Source: Pseudomonadales bacterium
GTDB lineage: Bacteria; Pseudomonadota; Gammaproteobacteria; Pseudomonadales; Azotimanducaceae
Length of the DNA: 64,000 nucleotides
Direction: 5' to 3'
Assembly: GCA_012103505.1 (NCBI GenBank)
Contig: WLWP01000001.1
Location: 3,968,001-4,032,000, forward strand
Shown here: piece by piece, positions 33,028 to 41,084 of the stretch
How the letters are laid out: every line of letters begins with the position of its first letter
How positions within the stretch are numbered: position 1 is the first letter of the stretch
The notes under the pieces: model-generated
What the model was told of the DNA's origin: nothing
What the model saw: only the letters and a program-made list of their open reading frames with translations
Database searches by the model: none
Program-made: the position numbers and the translations under genes

Positions 33028-34191
33028 ATGACTGCGATATCTGCAGATTCCCACGTGGTTGAAGGACCGGGTGTCTTTGCCGGTTTAGATGACAAGTTTG
33101 GCGATGAGGCACCACGTGTCATGTCCTTCGAAGGTGATGGTGACCACATCGTTATTCCAGCGCGCGGCGCTACTGGTGTCAATGTTGCCCGAATGGGTTT
33201 AGCGGCGACGCGACTAGATCGCGACACCCCCCTCAATCGCAACTTCGCGCACAAGCCAGATGTTAGCGGCTTGGAAGACGAAGAAATAAAGGCTTACTTC
33301 ACGGGTGGTTACTCCGCGATGCGGGAGGGTCTCACCAATGGTGCGCGACGAGGTGATGATCAGGATATCGATGGGGTTGAACTTGAGTTTCTATACCCAG
33401 GCTATTTCGCAATGTTCAGCATGCCTAACGTTGAACTGCTTGTTGCGTTACAGAAAAACTACAACGATTGGCTGTTTGATCACTGCGCTGCATCGAATGG
33501 TCGGCTCCAGGGTTTGGCGGCTCTACCCGTACAAGATGCGGAAGTTGCTGTAGCTGAGCTCGACCGTGTGATAAAGAAAGGCTACAAGGGAGCAGTGATT
33601 CCATGCACGTCTCCAGCCGATCGCCCGTATTTCGATACCGTCTACGATCCGCTTTGGGCACGCGCGGCTGAAGCGAATTTTCCACTTTCGATGCATGTTG
33701 GCTGCATGTCATATATCCCGAGAGAGCAGCGCGTCAACAAGGTGCGAGACGGCATAGCGATGTACGCGGGAGCCGCGGCGACCATACAAGATACACTGAT
33801 TGAATTTCTCTGTCGGGGAGTCTGTGCGCGACATCCTGAACTGACAATTGTTGTGGCTGAGTTCAATGCAGGGTGGATTGCACACTGGTTGGATCGCGTC
33901 GATCAAGGCTGGCAACGCGAAGTTAGGGGGGATCAGTCTGGCACCAAATACCAGCCAGTCGACGAAATCTGGCGACGTCAATTCTATGCAACGATCGAAG
34001 ACGACCAGCCAGCACTATTGACTCGAGAATTGATTGGCGAGGATCGGTTGATGTGGGGGTCTGACTATCCGCACACGGATTCAACTTGGCCATGCTCGAC
34101 AGCTGTTCTCAACGAAATGTTTACAGGTTATCCAGCCGAGGCGAAAGAGAAGATCACTCGCACAAATGTGGTCGAACTTTACGGTCTTTAG
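33028..34191 (+). CDS. Amidohydrolase 2 family (ACMSD-like) TIM-barrel enzyme
   Basis: 387 residues, ATG with GGAGGG. N-terminal I-S-A-D-S-H-V-V-E-G-P, mid-barrel L-S-M-H-V-G-C and C-terminal M-W-G-S-D-Y-P-H-T-D-S-T-W carry the metal ligands and catalytic Asp of the amidohydrolase-related (ACMSD/decarboxylase) family. It is a paralogue of the gene at 13758-14963 with low overall similarity. Probably in operon with the acyl-CoA synthetase upstream; substrate unknown. Confidence 0.85.
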   Translation: MTAISADSHVVEGPGVFAGLDDKFGDEAPRVMSFEGDGDHIVIPARGATGVNVARMGLAATRLDRDTPLNRNFAHKPDVSGLEDEEIKAYFTGGYSAMREGLTNGARRGDDQDIDGVELEFLYPGYFAMFSMPNVELLVALQKNYNDWLFDHCAASNGRLQGLAALPVQDAEVAVAELDRVIKKGYKGAVIPCTSPADRPYFDTVYDPLWARAAEANFPLSMHVGCMSYIPREQRVNKVRDGIAMYAGAAATIQDTLIEFLCRGVCARHPELTIVVAEFNAGWIAHWLDRVDQGWQREVRGDQSGTKYQPVDEIWRRQFYATIEDDQPALLTRELIGEDRLMWGSDYPHTDSTWPCSTAVLNEMFTGYPAEAKEKITRTNVVELYGL

Positions 34192-34221
34192 AATCCCTAA
34201 AGGGACATGAGAAGCGGACAT

Positions 34222-34250
34222 AAAAAAGGCGGGTTGATCCCGCCTTTTTT
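34222..34250. terminator. Bidirectional intrinsic terminator
   Basis: A6 tract, stem GGCGGG (34228-34233) / CCCGCC (34239-34244) with a 5-nt loop, then T6. Works in both orientations between the converging amidohydrolase and TonB-receptor genes. Confidence 0.9.
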
Positions 34251-34259
34251 GTCGAAGCC

Positions 34260-34285
34260 AAAGTGCGGAGAGCTCCGCACTTTTT
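34260..34285. terminator. Second bidirectional intrinsic terminator
   Basis: Stem GTGCGGAG (34263-34270) / CTCCGCAC (34273-34280) flanked by AAA and TTTTT, directly after the first terminator. The tandem arrangement isolates the strongly coded TonB-receptor gene. Confidence 0.8.
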
Positions 34286-34296
34286 CTACCTTCGCT

Positions 34297-36762
34297 TTAG
34301 AGTCTGTAGCGATACTGTAGGTTGATAGTCCGACCGAGCTGCGTGGTGGCTGCTTGGTCAAGACTGTTTGGCCCCGTGTTGTTGGCAGGAATTCGTCCAG
34401 GGATTGCACCTGCGCCGATTGCGTAGATCTCATCACCTAGGTTGCGTCCAATGAGGCTAACAGTATGCTTGTAGTCCTCAGAGAAAATGCTTACCGCTGC
34501 ATCAACTACCCAGAAAGAATCCTGGATGAATGGGTTGAGCGTGGCTGTGATCGCATAATCGTCTGTGAATCGTGCGTCTGCAGATACACTGTAGCGCCAG
34601 CCGTCAGCAAAGTTACCTTCGTAGGTCGCACCTACAAAGCCTGTGATTTCAGCATTTCCTGCGCCATCTGTGCCTTTTAGGTTTTCACCGGTAGCGTTGA
34701 TGAAATCTTCGGAGTATTCCGTTTGCGTAAATGCCCAGGCACCGCGTACGGATAAACCCTCAATTTCTGTGAGCCAAGTGAAATCGAATTCTACACCTTC
34801 TGTTTCGAGTGCCGACGCGTTAAACGTCTGGAACTGAATAGTGGTGGAATCGAACAACTGTACCTGAAGATCTGAGTACTCATAAGTAAAGACAGTTGCG
34901 TTCACGCGGAGAGCGCTATCGAGGAAATGACCTTTCATGCCGACTTCAAATCCATCAGACTCTTCTGATTCGTAAATAAGGAAGCCAAAGTCGCCACCGT
35001 TTACCGCTGGATTCAGAGCTGCTGTTGGTAGCGCGCTGTTGTCCACGCCGCCTGACTTGAAGCCTTCTTTGTACGAAGCGAACACACTAATGTCGTCAGT
35101 GACGTAGTAGTTGATCGCGACTTCCGGCGAAAGGTTATCGTCATCAAACTCTAGACCTTCGATGAGGGGTGGTGCACCGAAACCAAACAGAGCCGCACCT
35201 GCGTGCAGGTATGGAATCCGAATCTTGCCGTCTTTTTCCTCTTCCGTGTAACGAGCACCAAATGTTAATTCGGTTTTCTCGTTGATGTCCCAGTAGACCG
35301 CTAGGAACGTAGAGATGACGTCTGTATCAAGAAAGTGATCTTTGTTGTAATCGTACTCGTTACCTGTGAACGGGTCGGGGCCAACTAAGCCATTGGTAGG
35401 TACTGGCGATATGATCGCCTGACCTGTCGCGGCCGAAACGGCATTCACAAGATCGTTGTACGCTGGGCCAAAGATGTTAGGCATGATCGGCAGGTTGAAT
35501 GCGTACTGGTACGCGTCAAACTCTTGCTCGATTTCCTGCCAATAAAATCCTAGCTGGAAGTTCACAGCACGGTCTTCGTAGTGGCTTGCGAGACGAATTT
35601 CTTGCGAAAGACTTTCGTATTCGTTGTTATGCAAACCGCCGAAAACTCCAGGACCGTAGCTGTAGTCGTCGAGTTCCCAGTGTGAAAGCTCAACTAAACC
35701 TGTAACGGCTGTAACGGTGTAGTTTTCGTTCACATCCCAATCCATGCGTAAGGAGGTGAATTCTGTGTCCTGCTCGAGGCCTGCCTTGCCATCGTTGAAG
35801 CCGCCGGGTAGTCCAGCACGCAATCCAGGATCAAGATAAATCTTTGAAGCGTTACCGTTGAGGCGACAATCGTCTACCCCTTGATAGACGGCAAATGCCG
35901 CACCACCTGATGGAACTCCTGTTGGCTGGTGTGCACCTTCTGGGCAAATTTCTTCTGCCCAAGAGTTACCACCGTCGTTTTCAAACTCGGAGTAGTTGTA
36001 CTTCAGTTTGGCAGTGAAGGTATCACTTGGTTGCCAAACAAGGGTTAGTCGAGCATTTACACTCTTTTCACCAAACCACTCGTCAGCGCCGTTAACAGCC
36101 GCCTGGGGGTCGTTGCCAAATGAGTAGTTCTTGAACATCTCATTGTTTTCCGAATGGCCGACTGCCAAACGTGCACCTAGCGTTTCGGTGATTGGTCCGG
36201 AGATGACCATATCGACAAATGTGCCGTCATGTTCGTTTTCAACACCGCCGCCGAATTCGAATTCGAATTCATCGCCTGGGTCGTTGGTCGTGATCGAAAC
36301 CACACCCGCGGTTGCCGACTTACCAAAGTACAGAGACTGGGGTCCTTTGAGTACTTCGATCTGGCCCATATCAAGATAAGCGTTATGAATAAACCGACCG
36401 CGGTTTACAACAACACCATCAAGGTTGAGTGCAACGGAATGGTCAAATGCGGCTGAGATTGAGCTAGAGCCGATACCGCGTAAACGCAGCGAAGAGCCGT
36501 TACCTGATCCGCCGTGAGCGATAACCATGTTCGGTACCATCTTAGCGGCGTCCACTAGGTTGGTAATGTTGTAGCGCTGAAGGTCTTCTTCGGTGAGCGC
36601 TGCGATGGTAACGGGTACGTCTTGCAGTGTTTCTGACTGCTGACGAGCCGTTACGATGATTTCTTCCATAACTTCTTCGGCGGCGAAGATGTATGAATAG
36701 GGCATGGCGATTGCCACGCTAACAATGGCGAAAGCCATTCTTTTCAAAACGGTCGGATACAT
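34297..36762 (-). CDS. TonB-dependent outer-membrane receptor
   Basis: 821 residues from the ATG at 36762 (GAGGGG ribosome site), giving a signal peptide that ends near Y-I-F-A-A. A TonB-box-like E-E-I-I-V-T-A-R is followed by the plug domain (V-P-V-T-I-A-A-L ... L-R-G-I-G-S-S) and a 22-strand barrel rich in aromatic strands, for example V-F-A-S-Y-K-E-G-F-K-S-G-G. This is the large group of receptors typical of marine Gammaproteobacteria that import hydrophobic or plant-derived compounds. Substrate not inferable. It is monocistronic, ending at two terminators. A triple GAATTC in the plug encodes E-F-E-F-E-F. Confidence 0.9.
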   Translation of the reverse strand: MYPTVLKRMAFAIVSVAIAMPYSYIFAAEEVMEEIIVTARQQSETLQDVPVTIAALTEEDLQRYNITNLVDAAKMVPNMVIAHGGSGNGSSLRLRGIGSSSISAAFDHSVALNLDGVVVNRGRFIHNAYLDMGQIEVLKGPQSLYFGKSATAGVVSITTNDPGDEFEFEFGGGVENEHDGTFVDMVISGPITETLGARLAVGHSENNEMFKNYSFGNDPQAAVNGADEWFGEKSVNARLTLVWQPSDTFTAKLKYNYSEFENDGGNSWAEEICPEGAHQPTGVPSGGAAFAVYQGVDDCRLNGNASKIYLDPGLRAGLPGGFNDGKAGLEQDTEFTSLRMDWDVNENYTVTAVTGLVELSHWELDDYSYGPGVFGGLHNNEYESLSQEIRLASHYEDRAVNFQLGFYWQEIEQEFDAYQYAFNLPIMPNIFGPAYNDLVNAVSAATGQAIISPVPTNGLVGPDPFTGNEYDYNKDHFLDTDVISTFLAVYWDINEKTELTFGARYTEEEKDGKIRIPYLHAGAALFGFGAPPLIEGLEFDDDNLSPEVAINYYVTDDISVFASYKEGFKSGGVDNSALPTAALNPAVNGGDFGFLIYESEESDGFEVGMKGHFLDSALRVNATVFTYEYSDLQVQLFDSTTIQFQTFNASALETEGVEFDFTWLTEIEGLSVRGAWAFTQTEYSEDFINATGENLKGTDGAGNAEITGFVGATYEGNFADGWRYSVSADARFTDDYAITATLNPFIQDSFWVVDAAVSIFSEDYKHTVSLIGRNLGDEIYAIGAGAIPGRIPANNTGPNSLDQAATTQLGRTINLQYRYRL

Positions 36763-37062
36763 TAGATCCCCTCTCCAGTTTTTGATAGTCGCAAAGTGGG
36801 CTATTCTCAATTTTTTCTCCACTTTTCCGGTTGCGGACAATATCGAACCCATCCACTTGGGTCAAACGTTTAGTTTGGTAGTCGGACGAGCTCAATCATG
36901 CTAGGCAAGGCTCACGAGGTTGAATCTAAACTGCTGAATTAATAGGAATTTAAGTTTGCGTCGTGGGTTTAGCCTTTGTTATGAAATAGTGGGGAAGGAC
37001 TTAGCGGCGATGCCGAGTAAGCACCGTTTCTTAGACGGCAGAGGCTAGTGAATCTAGTCCGC
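36763..37062. other. Intergenic region upstream of the TonB receptor
   Basis: 300 bp between the receptor start and the TetR gene. It contains two adjacent inverted repeats (annotated separately); no RNA gene or conserved coding sequence is visible. The remaining sequence is unremarkable. Confidence 0.4.
36847..36877. promoter_or_regulatory. Two adjacent inverted repeats, candidate operator
   Basis: ACCCA-N6-TGGGT (36847-36862) is directly followed by CAAAC-N5-GTTTG (36863-36877), about 85-115 bp upstream of the receptor start. Such abutting palindromes suit a dimeric regulator, but which protein binds is unknown. Confidence 0.35.
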
Positions 37063-37716
37063 CTATTCGGCTCTAGGTACCTGGCCCATACCTGACCACA
37101 ATAGAGCGGTGATTTGATCGATGACCACGTTGATATCCGCGGTCGAATCGCGAAGCCACCAAAGTGTTACAAAGTGCATTGCCCCTAAAAGACCATAAGA
37201 CCAAACGATCGCAACGTCAGGGTCGGCGCCATTTGCCTTTCTATAGGCGGCTATGGGTTCTGCGAATTGCCCGGCGGCCCCGTCTGCAAGTAACAGCGAC
37301 TGTTGTACCCGGTCATCCCCCGTACCCCCGGCAGTCACAAATAGGTAGACATTGCGGTCTGTGGCCGCGAGCTCTAAATACCCCGCTACTAAATTCCGCA
37401 TACCCTCCCGAGGGTCGCTCGCCTTCGCCACCATTTGCGATACAGAACTGGCCATGCGCACTGAGAGTCTTTCTGCCAGCGCTTTCACGAGCGCATCGCG
37501 ATCGCCGACCTCTCTATAAAGGGTGGGCTTAGTTACCCCGGCCTGCTCGGCGATGGCTTGCAACGAAACCGCCGGACCTTTTGCGCGGATCAGAGCCTCA
37601 GCGGTCTTGAGCAGTGCTTCGCTATTGGCGATAACGCCGTCCGCACTGGTACGACCAGCCGGTCTACCTCGTGAACGGGTTGTCGTTTTGTTTGAGTTTG
37701 AAGTTGGAGCGCCCAT
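37063..37716 (-). CDS. TetR-family transcriptional regulator
   Basis: 217 residues. N-terminal HTH: A-L-I-R-A-K-G-P-A-V-S-L-Q-A-I-A-E-Q-A-G-V then T-K-P-T-L-Y-R-E-V-G-D-R. The C-terminal ligand domain (helices with Trp/Leu-rich L-W-W-L-R) is of the usual TetR size. Divergent from the carotenoid oxygenase gene with an 80-bp gap that holds two operator-like elements, so it most likely represses that gene and itself. Effector unknown. Confidence 0.85.
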   Translation of the reverse strand: MGAPTSNSNKTTTRSRGRPAGRTSADGVIANSEALLKTAEALIRAKGPAVSLQAIAEQAGVTKPTLYREVGDRDALVKALAERLSVRMASSVSQMVAKASDPREGMRNLVAGYLELAATDRNVYLFVTAGGTGDDRVQQSLLLADGAAGQFAEPIAAYRKANGADPDVAIVWSYGLLGAMHFVTLWWLRDSTADINVVIDQITALLWSGMGQVPRAE

Positions 37717-37723
37717 TGCATTA

Positions 37724-37769
37724 AATTACCATGGGTAGATTTATCTGGCGAGTCGAATTACCATGCGTA
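37724..37769. promoter_or_regulatory. Paired operator-like elements, TetR/carotenoid oxygenase
   Basis: AATTACCATG occurs at 37724-37733 and 37756-37765, 32 bp (three helical turns) apart. Both lie in imperfect inverted repeats (TACC-ATG-GGTA and GAATTAC-N4-GTATTC). This is the usual layout for a TetR operator between divergent genes. Confidence 0.5.
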
Positions 37770-37796
37770 TTCAATTGACCAGATGGAGATCCCAAC

Positions 37797-39143
37797 ATGG
37801 CCGCTGTACTCGATAGCACCCCTGCGCACTTGCGTGGCAATGGACGACCGGTAACGGAAGAACTGACGGTAACAGACTTGCAAGTGACCGGGTCTATACC
37901 GAAAGAGCTAGATGGTCGATATCTGCGCACCGGACCAAACCCCTTGAGTGGGACGAGTGACCATCCTTTCTTCGGTGACGGCATGACTCACGGTGTGCGT
38001 CTGCGTGATGGTCAGGCGGAATGGTACAAGAACCGATATGTGCAGACGCCGTTCATCAAAGATCCGTCTGTCAACATCCTAGATCCATCGGTGATGATGG
38101 ATATGACCTCCTCCAAAGCGAACACCCACGTCATCGGTCACGCGGGCAAAATTTTGGCGCTCGAGGAAGGACACTTTCCCTATGTGCTGGATGGCGATCT
38201 GGATACAGTCGGACCGACTGACTTTGACGGCGTGTTAAAGGGTTCGTTCACCGCGCACCCCAAGATCTGTCCAGTGACCGGTGAACTGCTGGCATTTGGC
38301 TATTCTGCGATGGAGCCCTATTTACGTTACCTGCGAGTTTCTGCAGACGGCGAGATGGTGCAAACGGAGAATATTACGGTCGGTGGTCCAACGATGATGC
38401 ACGATTTCAATATCACGGAAAACTACGTGATATTTATGGATCTTCCAGCGTGCTTTAACATGGAACTCGCAATGAAAGGTGAGATGCCAATCCGTTGGGA
38501 CGATAGTTACCCAGCCCGCCTAGGTGTCATGCCGCGCAATGGTACCGATGCGGATGTGACTTGGTATGACATCAGCTCTTGTTATGTCTTCCATCCGATG
38601 AATTCTTATGAAGAAGGCGACAAAATCGTTCTCGACGTGGCCCGTTTCAGCCACATGTGGCGAGAATCTTCCATGGACTTCCCTTCGCCTGAACTCTGGC
38701 GATGGACGATCGACACCAAGACTGGAAAGGTACACGAGGAACAGATTGATGATCGATCTGCAGAGTTCCCTCGCGTGGCAGACAGTGTCATTGGTCTGAA
38801 GCACAGATATGGCTACATGGCTTCGCAGGACTTTGCTGGTGGTGATCCTGCCAACGCATCAGGTGCCATCTTGAAATACGATCGGGAAACTGGAGCGCGC
38901 AGCGACATTGAATTTGGCCGGGGTTGTGTTGGTGGTGAGCCAGTATTTGTACCCTCTGCAGATCCTCAGAACGAGGATGACGGGTATCTGATGACTTACC
39001 TCTATGACGCAGATGCAGATAGCAGTCGCTTCGTGATCATGGATGCGGCGAGTATGGATAACACGCCAGTAGCCTCAGTCGACTTGCCACGTGTGCCAAA
39101 TGGTTTCCACGGAAGTTGGGTTGACGCCTCTGTCGCAGATTAA
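37797..39143 (+). CDS. Carotenoid cleavage dioxygenase-family enzyme
   Basis: 448 residues, seven-bladed propeller with four iron-binding histidines: His154 (T-A-H-P-K), His202 (M-M-H-D-F), His266 (V-F-H-P-M-N) and His438 (N-G-F-H-G-S-W). G-R-Y-L-R-T-G-P-N-P near the N-terminus is typical. Bacterial relatives cleave carotenoids, lignostilbenes or isoeugenol. The complete protocatechuate pathway 8 kb away favours a phenylpropanoid or stilbene substrate (inference). ATG with GGAG; ends at a strong terminator. Confidence 0.9.
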   Translation: MAAVLDSTPAHLRGNGRPVTEELTVTDLQVTGSIPKELDGRYLRTGPNPLSGTSDHPFFGDGMTHGVRLRDGQAEWYKNRYVQTPFIKDPSVNILDPSVMMDMTSSKANTHVIGHAGKILALEEGHFPYVLDGDLDTVGPTDFDGVLKGSFTAHPKICPVTGELLAFGYSAMEPYLRYLRVSADGEMVQTENITVGGPTMMHDFNITENYVIFMDLPACFNMELAMKGEMPIRWDDSYPARLGVMPRNGTDADVTWYDISSCYVFHPMNSYEEGDKIVLDVARFSHMWRESSMDFPSPELWRWTIDTKTGKVHEEQIDDRSAEFPRVADSVIGLKHRYGYMASQDFAGGDPANASGAILKYDRETGARSDIEFGRGCVGGEPVFVPSADPQNEDDGYLMTYLYDADADSSRFVIMDAASMDNTPVASVDLPRVPNGFHGSWVDASVAD

Positions 39144-39155
39144 AAGGTTCTAATC

Positions 39156-39186
39156 CCGGCGATTCCGATGAGTCGCCGGTTTTTTT
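39156..39186 (+). terminator. Intrinsic terminator after carotenoid oxygenase gene
   Basis: Stem CCGGCGA (39156-39162) / TCGCCGG (39173-39179), loop 10 nt, followed by seven T. Ends just before the stop codon of the converging TetR gene. Confidence 0.85.
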
Positions 39187-39187
39187 A

Positions 39188-39856
39188 TCAGAAGAAGTGA
39201 CCGAAGAGGATTCTTAGAGAGTCTCTGATGTCGACTCTCATTGCTTCGATCGCAGCACCCGTGTCGCCGGATTGAGTACCCTCACGTTTAATGAGCAGGA
39301 GGGAGGCGATACCATGCACGCCTGCCCATATCACGCCGCCAAATCTGGCTGGGTCTACTTGTAATTCTTTGGTTTCAATGAGTTCAGCTTCGCAACGCTG
39401 AACTTGAGCGTATGTATCGGAAGCTGCTCTTTGCAACATGTCGTACTCGGAAAAGTCTGCCAGTACTGACCCAAACATTAGATGGTAGGTAGTTGGGTTT
39501 TCTAGAGCAAAATTGACGTAAGCAAAGCCCATCTGTTCGAAGCGTTCCTCGATTGGCTGACTACTATCGATGATGATGCGAAGTTGCCGACCTAGTTCAG
39601 AGAAGCCCTGAGTGGCTAAGGCTGCAAGTAAGCACTTTTTAGTTGGAAAGTGGCGGTAGGGTGCGGTTTGCGACACACCAGCTTCTCTGGCTAGCGCGCG
39701 CAAACTCAGCTTCTCAGTGCCCTCGCGCTCAATGTGTGCAAGCGCGAGCGACATGATCACATTTGGCAATTCACCATGATGGTAGGATTCTCGTGCTCTG
39801 CTGTTGTCTACGGCTGTCACTAAGGTAGGCCAATTCAAGTTTGCTGAAGTCATCAT
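39188..39856 (-). CDS. TetR/AcrR-family regulator of the RND operon
   Basis: 222 residues. The HTH is L-A-L-A-H-I-E-R-E-G-T-E-K-L-S-L-R-A-L then G-V-S-Q-T-A-P-Y-R-H-F. The C-terminal domain with W-A-G-V-H-G-I-A-S is the WHG/TetR_C type. Two adjacent ATG codons are possible starts. It is divergent from an RND efflux operon, and the intergenic region has a perfect palindrome, so it probably represses that pump. Confidence 0.85.
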   Translation of the reverse strand: MMTSANLNWPTLVTAVDNSRARESYHHGELPNVIMSLALAHIEREGTEKLSLRALAREAGVSQTAPYRHFPTKKCLLAALATQGFSELGRQLRIIIDSSQPIEERFEQMGFAYVNFALENPTTYHLMFGSVLADFSEYDMLQRAASDTYAQVQRCEAELIETKELQVDPARFGGVIWAGVHGIASLLLIKREGTQSGDTGAAIEAMRVDIRDSLRILFGHFF

Positions 39857-39920
39857 TGTGCAGTTCTAGATAAGACGGGTAAACGGGGCATTCGTCTAGA
39901 CATCTCTTCACAGACCAATT

Positions 39921-39937
39921 TGTTACTTTAGGTAACA
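39921..39937. promoter_or_regulatory. Palindromic operator TGTTAC-N5-GTAACA
   Basis: Perfect 6-bp arms separated by TTTAG, directly upstream of the -35 of the predicted RND promoter. Size and position match a TetR/AcrR operator. Confidence 0.6.
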
Positions 39938-39940
39938 TAA

Positions 39941-39998
39941 ATGTTGACAACGAACACATGATTCATACACTAATGATCAATGTGTTCAACGTCAACAT
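39941..39998 (+). promoter_or_regulatory. RND operon promoter within a large inverted repeat
   Basis: TTGACA (39944-39949), a 16-bp spacer and TACACT (39966-39971) form a sigma70-type promoter. It is enclosed by a 19-bp imperfect inverted repeat (39941-39959 and 39980-39998; 15 of 19 positions pair) whose right arm runs to 9 bp before the adaptor ATG. Repression by occlusion of the promoter is plausible. Confidence 0.55.
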
Positions 39999-40006
39999 GG
40001 TGGAAG

Positions 40007-41084
40007 ATGCGAAATTTATTGGTCACCGCGTTTGTGTCCCTACTCAGCACGAGCGTTGCAGCTGAGATCAACGTTTCATACACAAAGCTCGCTCAGACCA
40101 CAGCTTATGAATCTGAACGCGTGTATGCAGGCCGGGTGGTTGCATCACGCGCGGCTGAACTCGGTTTCAAGGTAAACGGCCGTATCGCCAATGTGATGGT
40201 TGATCTCGGTCAATCTGTGATGCGGGGGCAACCGTTGGCGCAGGTTGATGGTGCTGAACTTGCAGCAAACAAACGCAATGCTGAAGCAAACGTCGCCTTA
40301 GCATTGGCCAACATTGGCGCGATGGAAGCGGAGGTTTTGCTTGCGAGGAATACGGAACAACGTTTTCGTCGGTTACGCGAAGCAGGTCATACGCCAAAAC
40401 AAACTTATGATGAAACGTATCTGAATCTCAGAGTTAAGCGCTCTCAACTAACGGTTGCAAAGGCCCAACTTAAGGGCGCTGAAGCAGCTCTCGATGCGAG
40501 CAGCATTGCGTTGTCTGAAGCAACGATACTTGCGCCGTTTACAGGTGTCATCCAAGCGCGTTACGTCGACGAAGGGAGTCAAATAAGCCCCGGCCAACGC
40601 ATTCTAAGGATCGAAGAGAATGGGATTTTAGAGGCTCACATTGGCGTCCCCGGAGAAATTGGTGCACGGCTTCTTTCCGGTGGGGACTATATCGTTCGTT
40701 GGAATGGCAATAGTCACTCTGCACAACTAGCTCATGTCTTACCCGAAGTTGATCCAGCAACTCGGACACAGACAGCTGTACTCAACATTGTCGATGCGAA
40801 TATACCCTTGGGTTCATCTATCGAACTTACCGTGAACGAAACTGTTAGTGAGATTTGGTGCATTGACTCAAGGCGATCAAGGCCTTTGGGGTGTCTATGT
40901 GATCGATGACGAAAGCGTTGTTAATAGGAGGCTGGTCGAATTGATCCACACGGAGGCAAACCGAGTTTACGCTAGGGGTACATTGGCTGATGGGGACTGG
41001 GTGGTGGATTCCGGTGTGCACCGTATTGTTCCTGGGCAAAAGGTGCTCGCGACAGAATCGGAGGCGGTGCACAATGCGGGCTAA
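40007..41084 (+). pseudogene. RND efflux periplasmic adaptor (HlyD/MFP family), frameshifted
   Basis: The adaptor is split between two frames. The first (40007-40909) starts with a signal peptide (M-R-N-L-L-V-T-A ... S-V-A-A) and holds the barrel-sandwich and coiled-coil parts (V-D-L-G-Q-S-V-M-R-G-Q-P-L-A-Q-V-D; A-P-F-T-G-V-I-Q). The second, open from 40836, continues with the conserved end A-L-T-Q-G-D-Q-G-L-W-G-V-Y-V-I and V-V-D-S-G-V-H-R-I-V-P-G-Q-K-V, stopping at 41084, 11 bases into the RND gene. The shift lies between 40836 and 40909, near 40850. It may be a real mutation, a sequencing or assembly error or, less likely, programmed frameshifting. Confidence 0.8.

Noticed and set aside
36253..36272. 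Triple GAATTC repeat
   Set aside because: Explained by E-F-E-F-E-F coding within the TonB receptor plug; too short to be a functional repeat.
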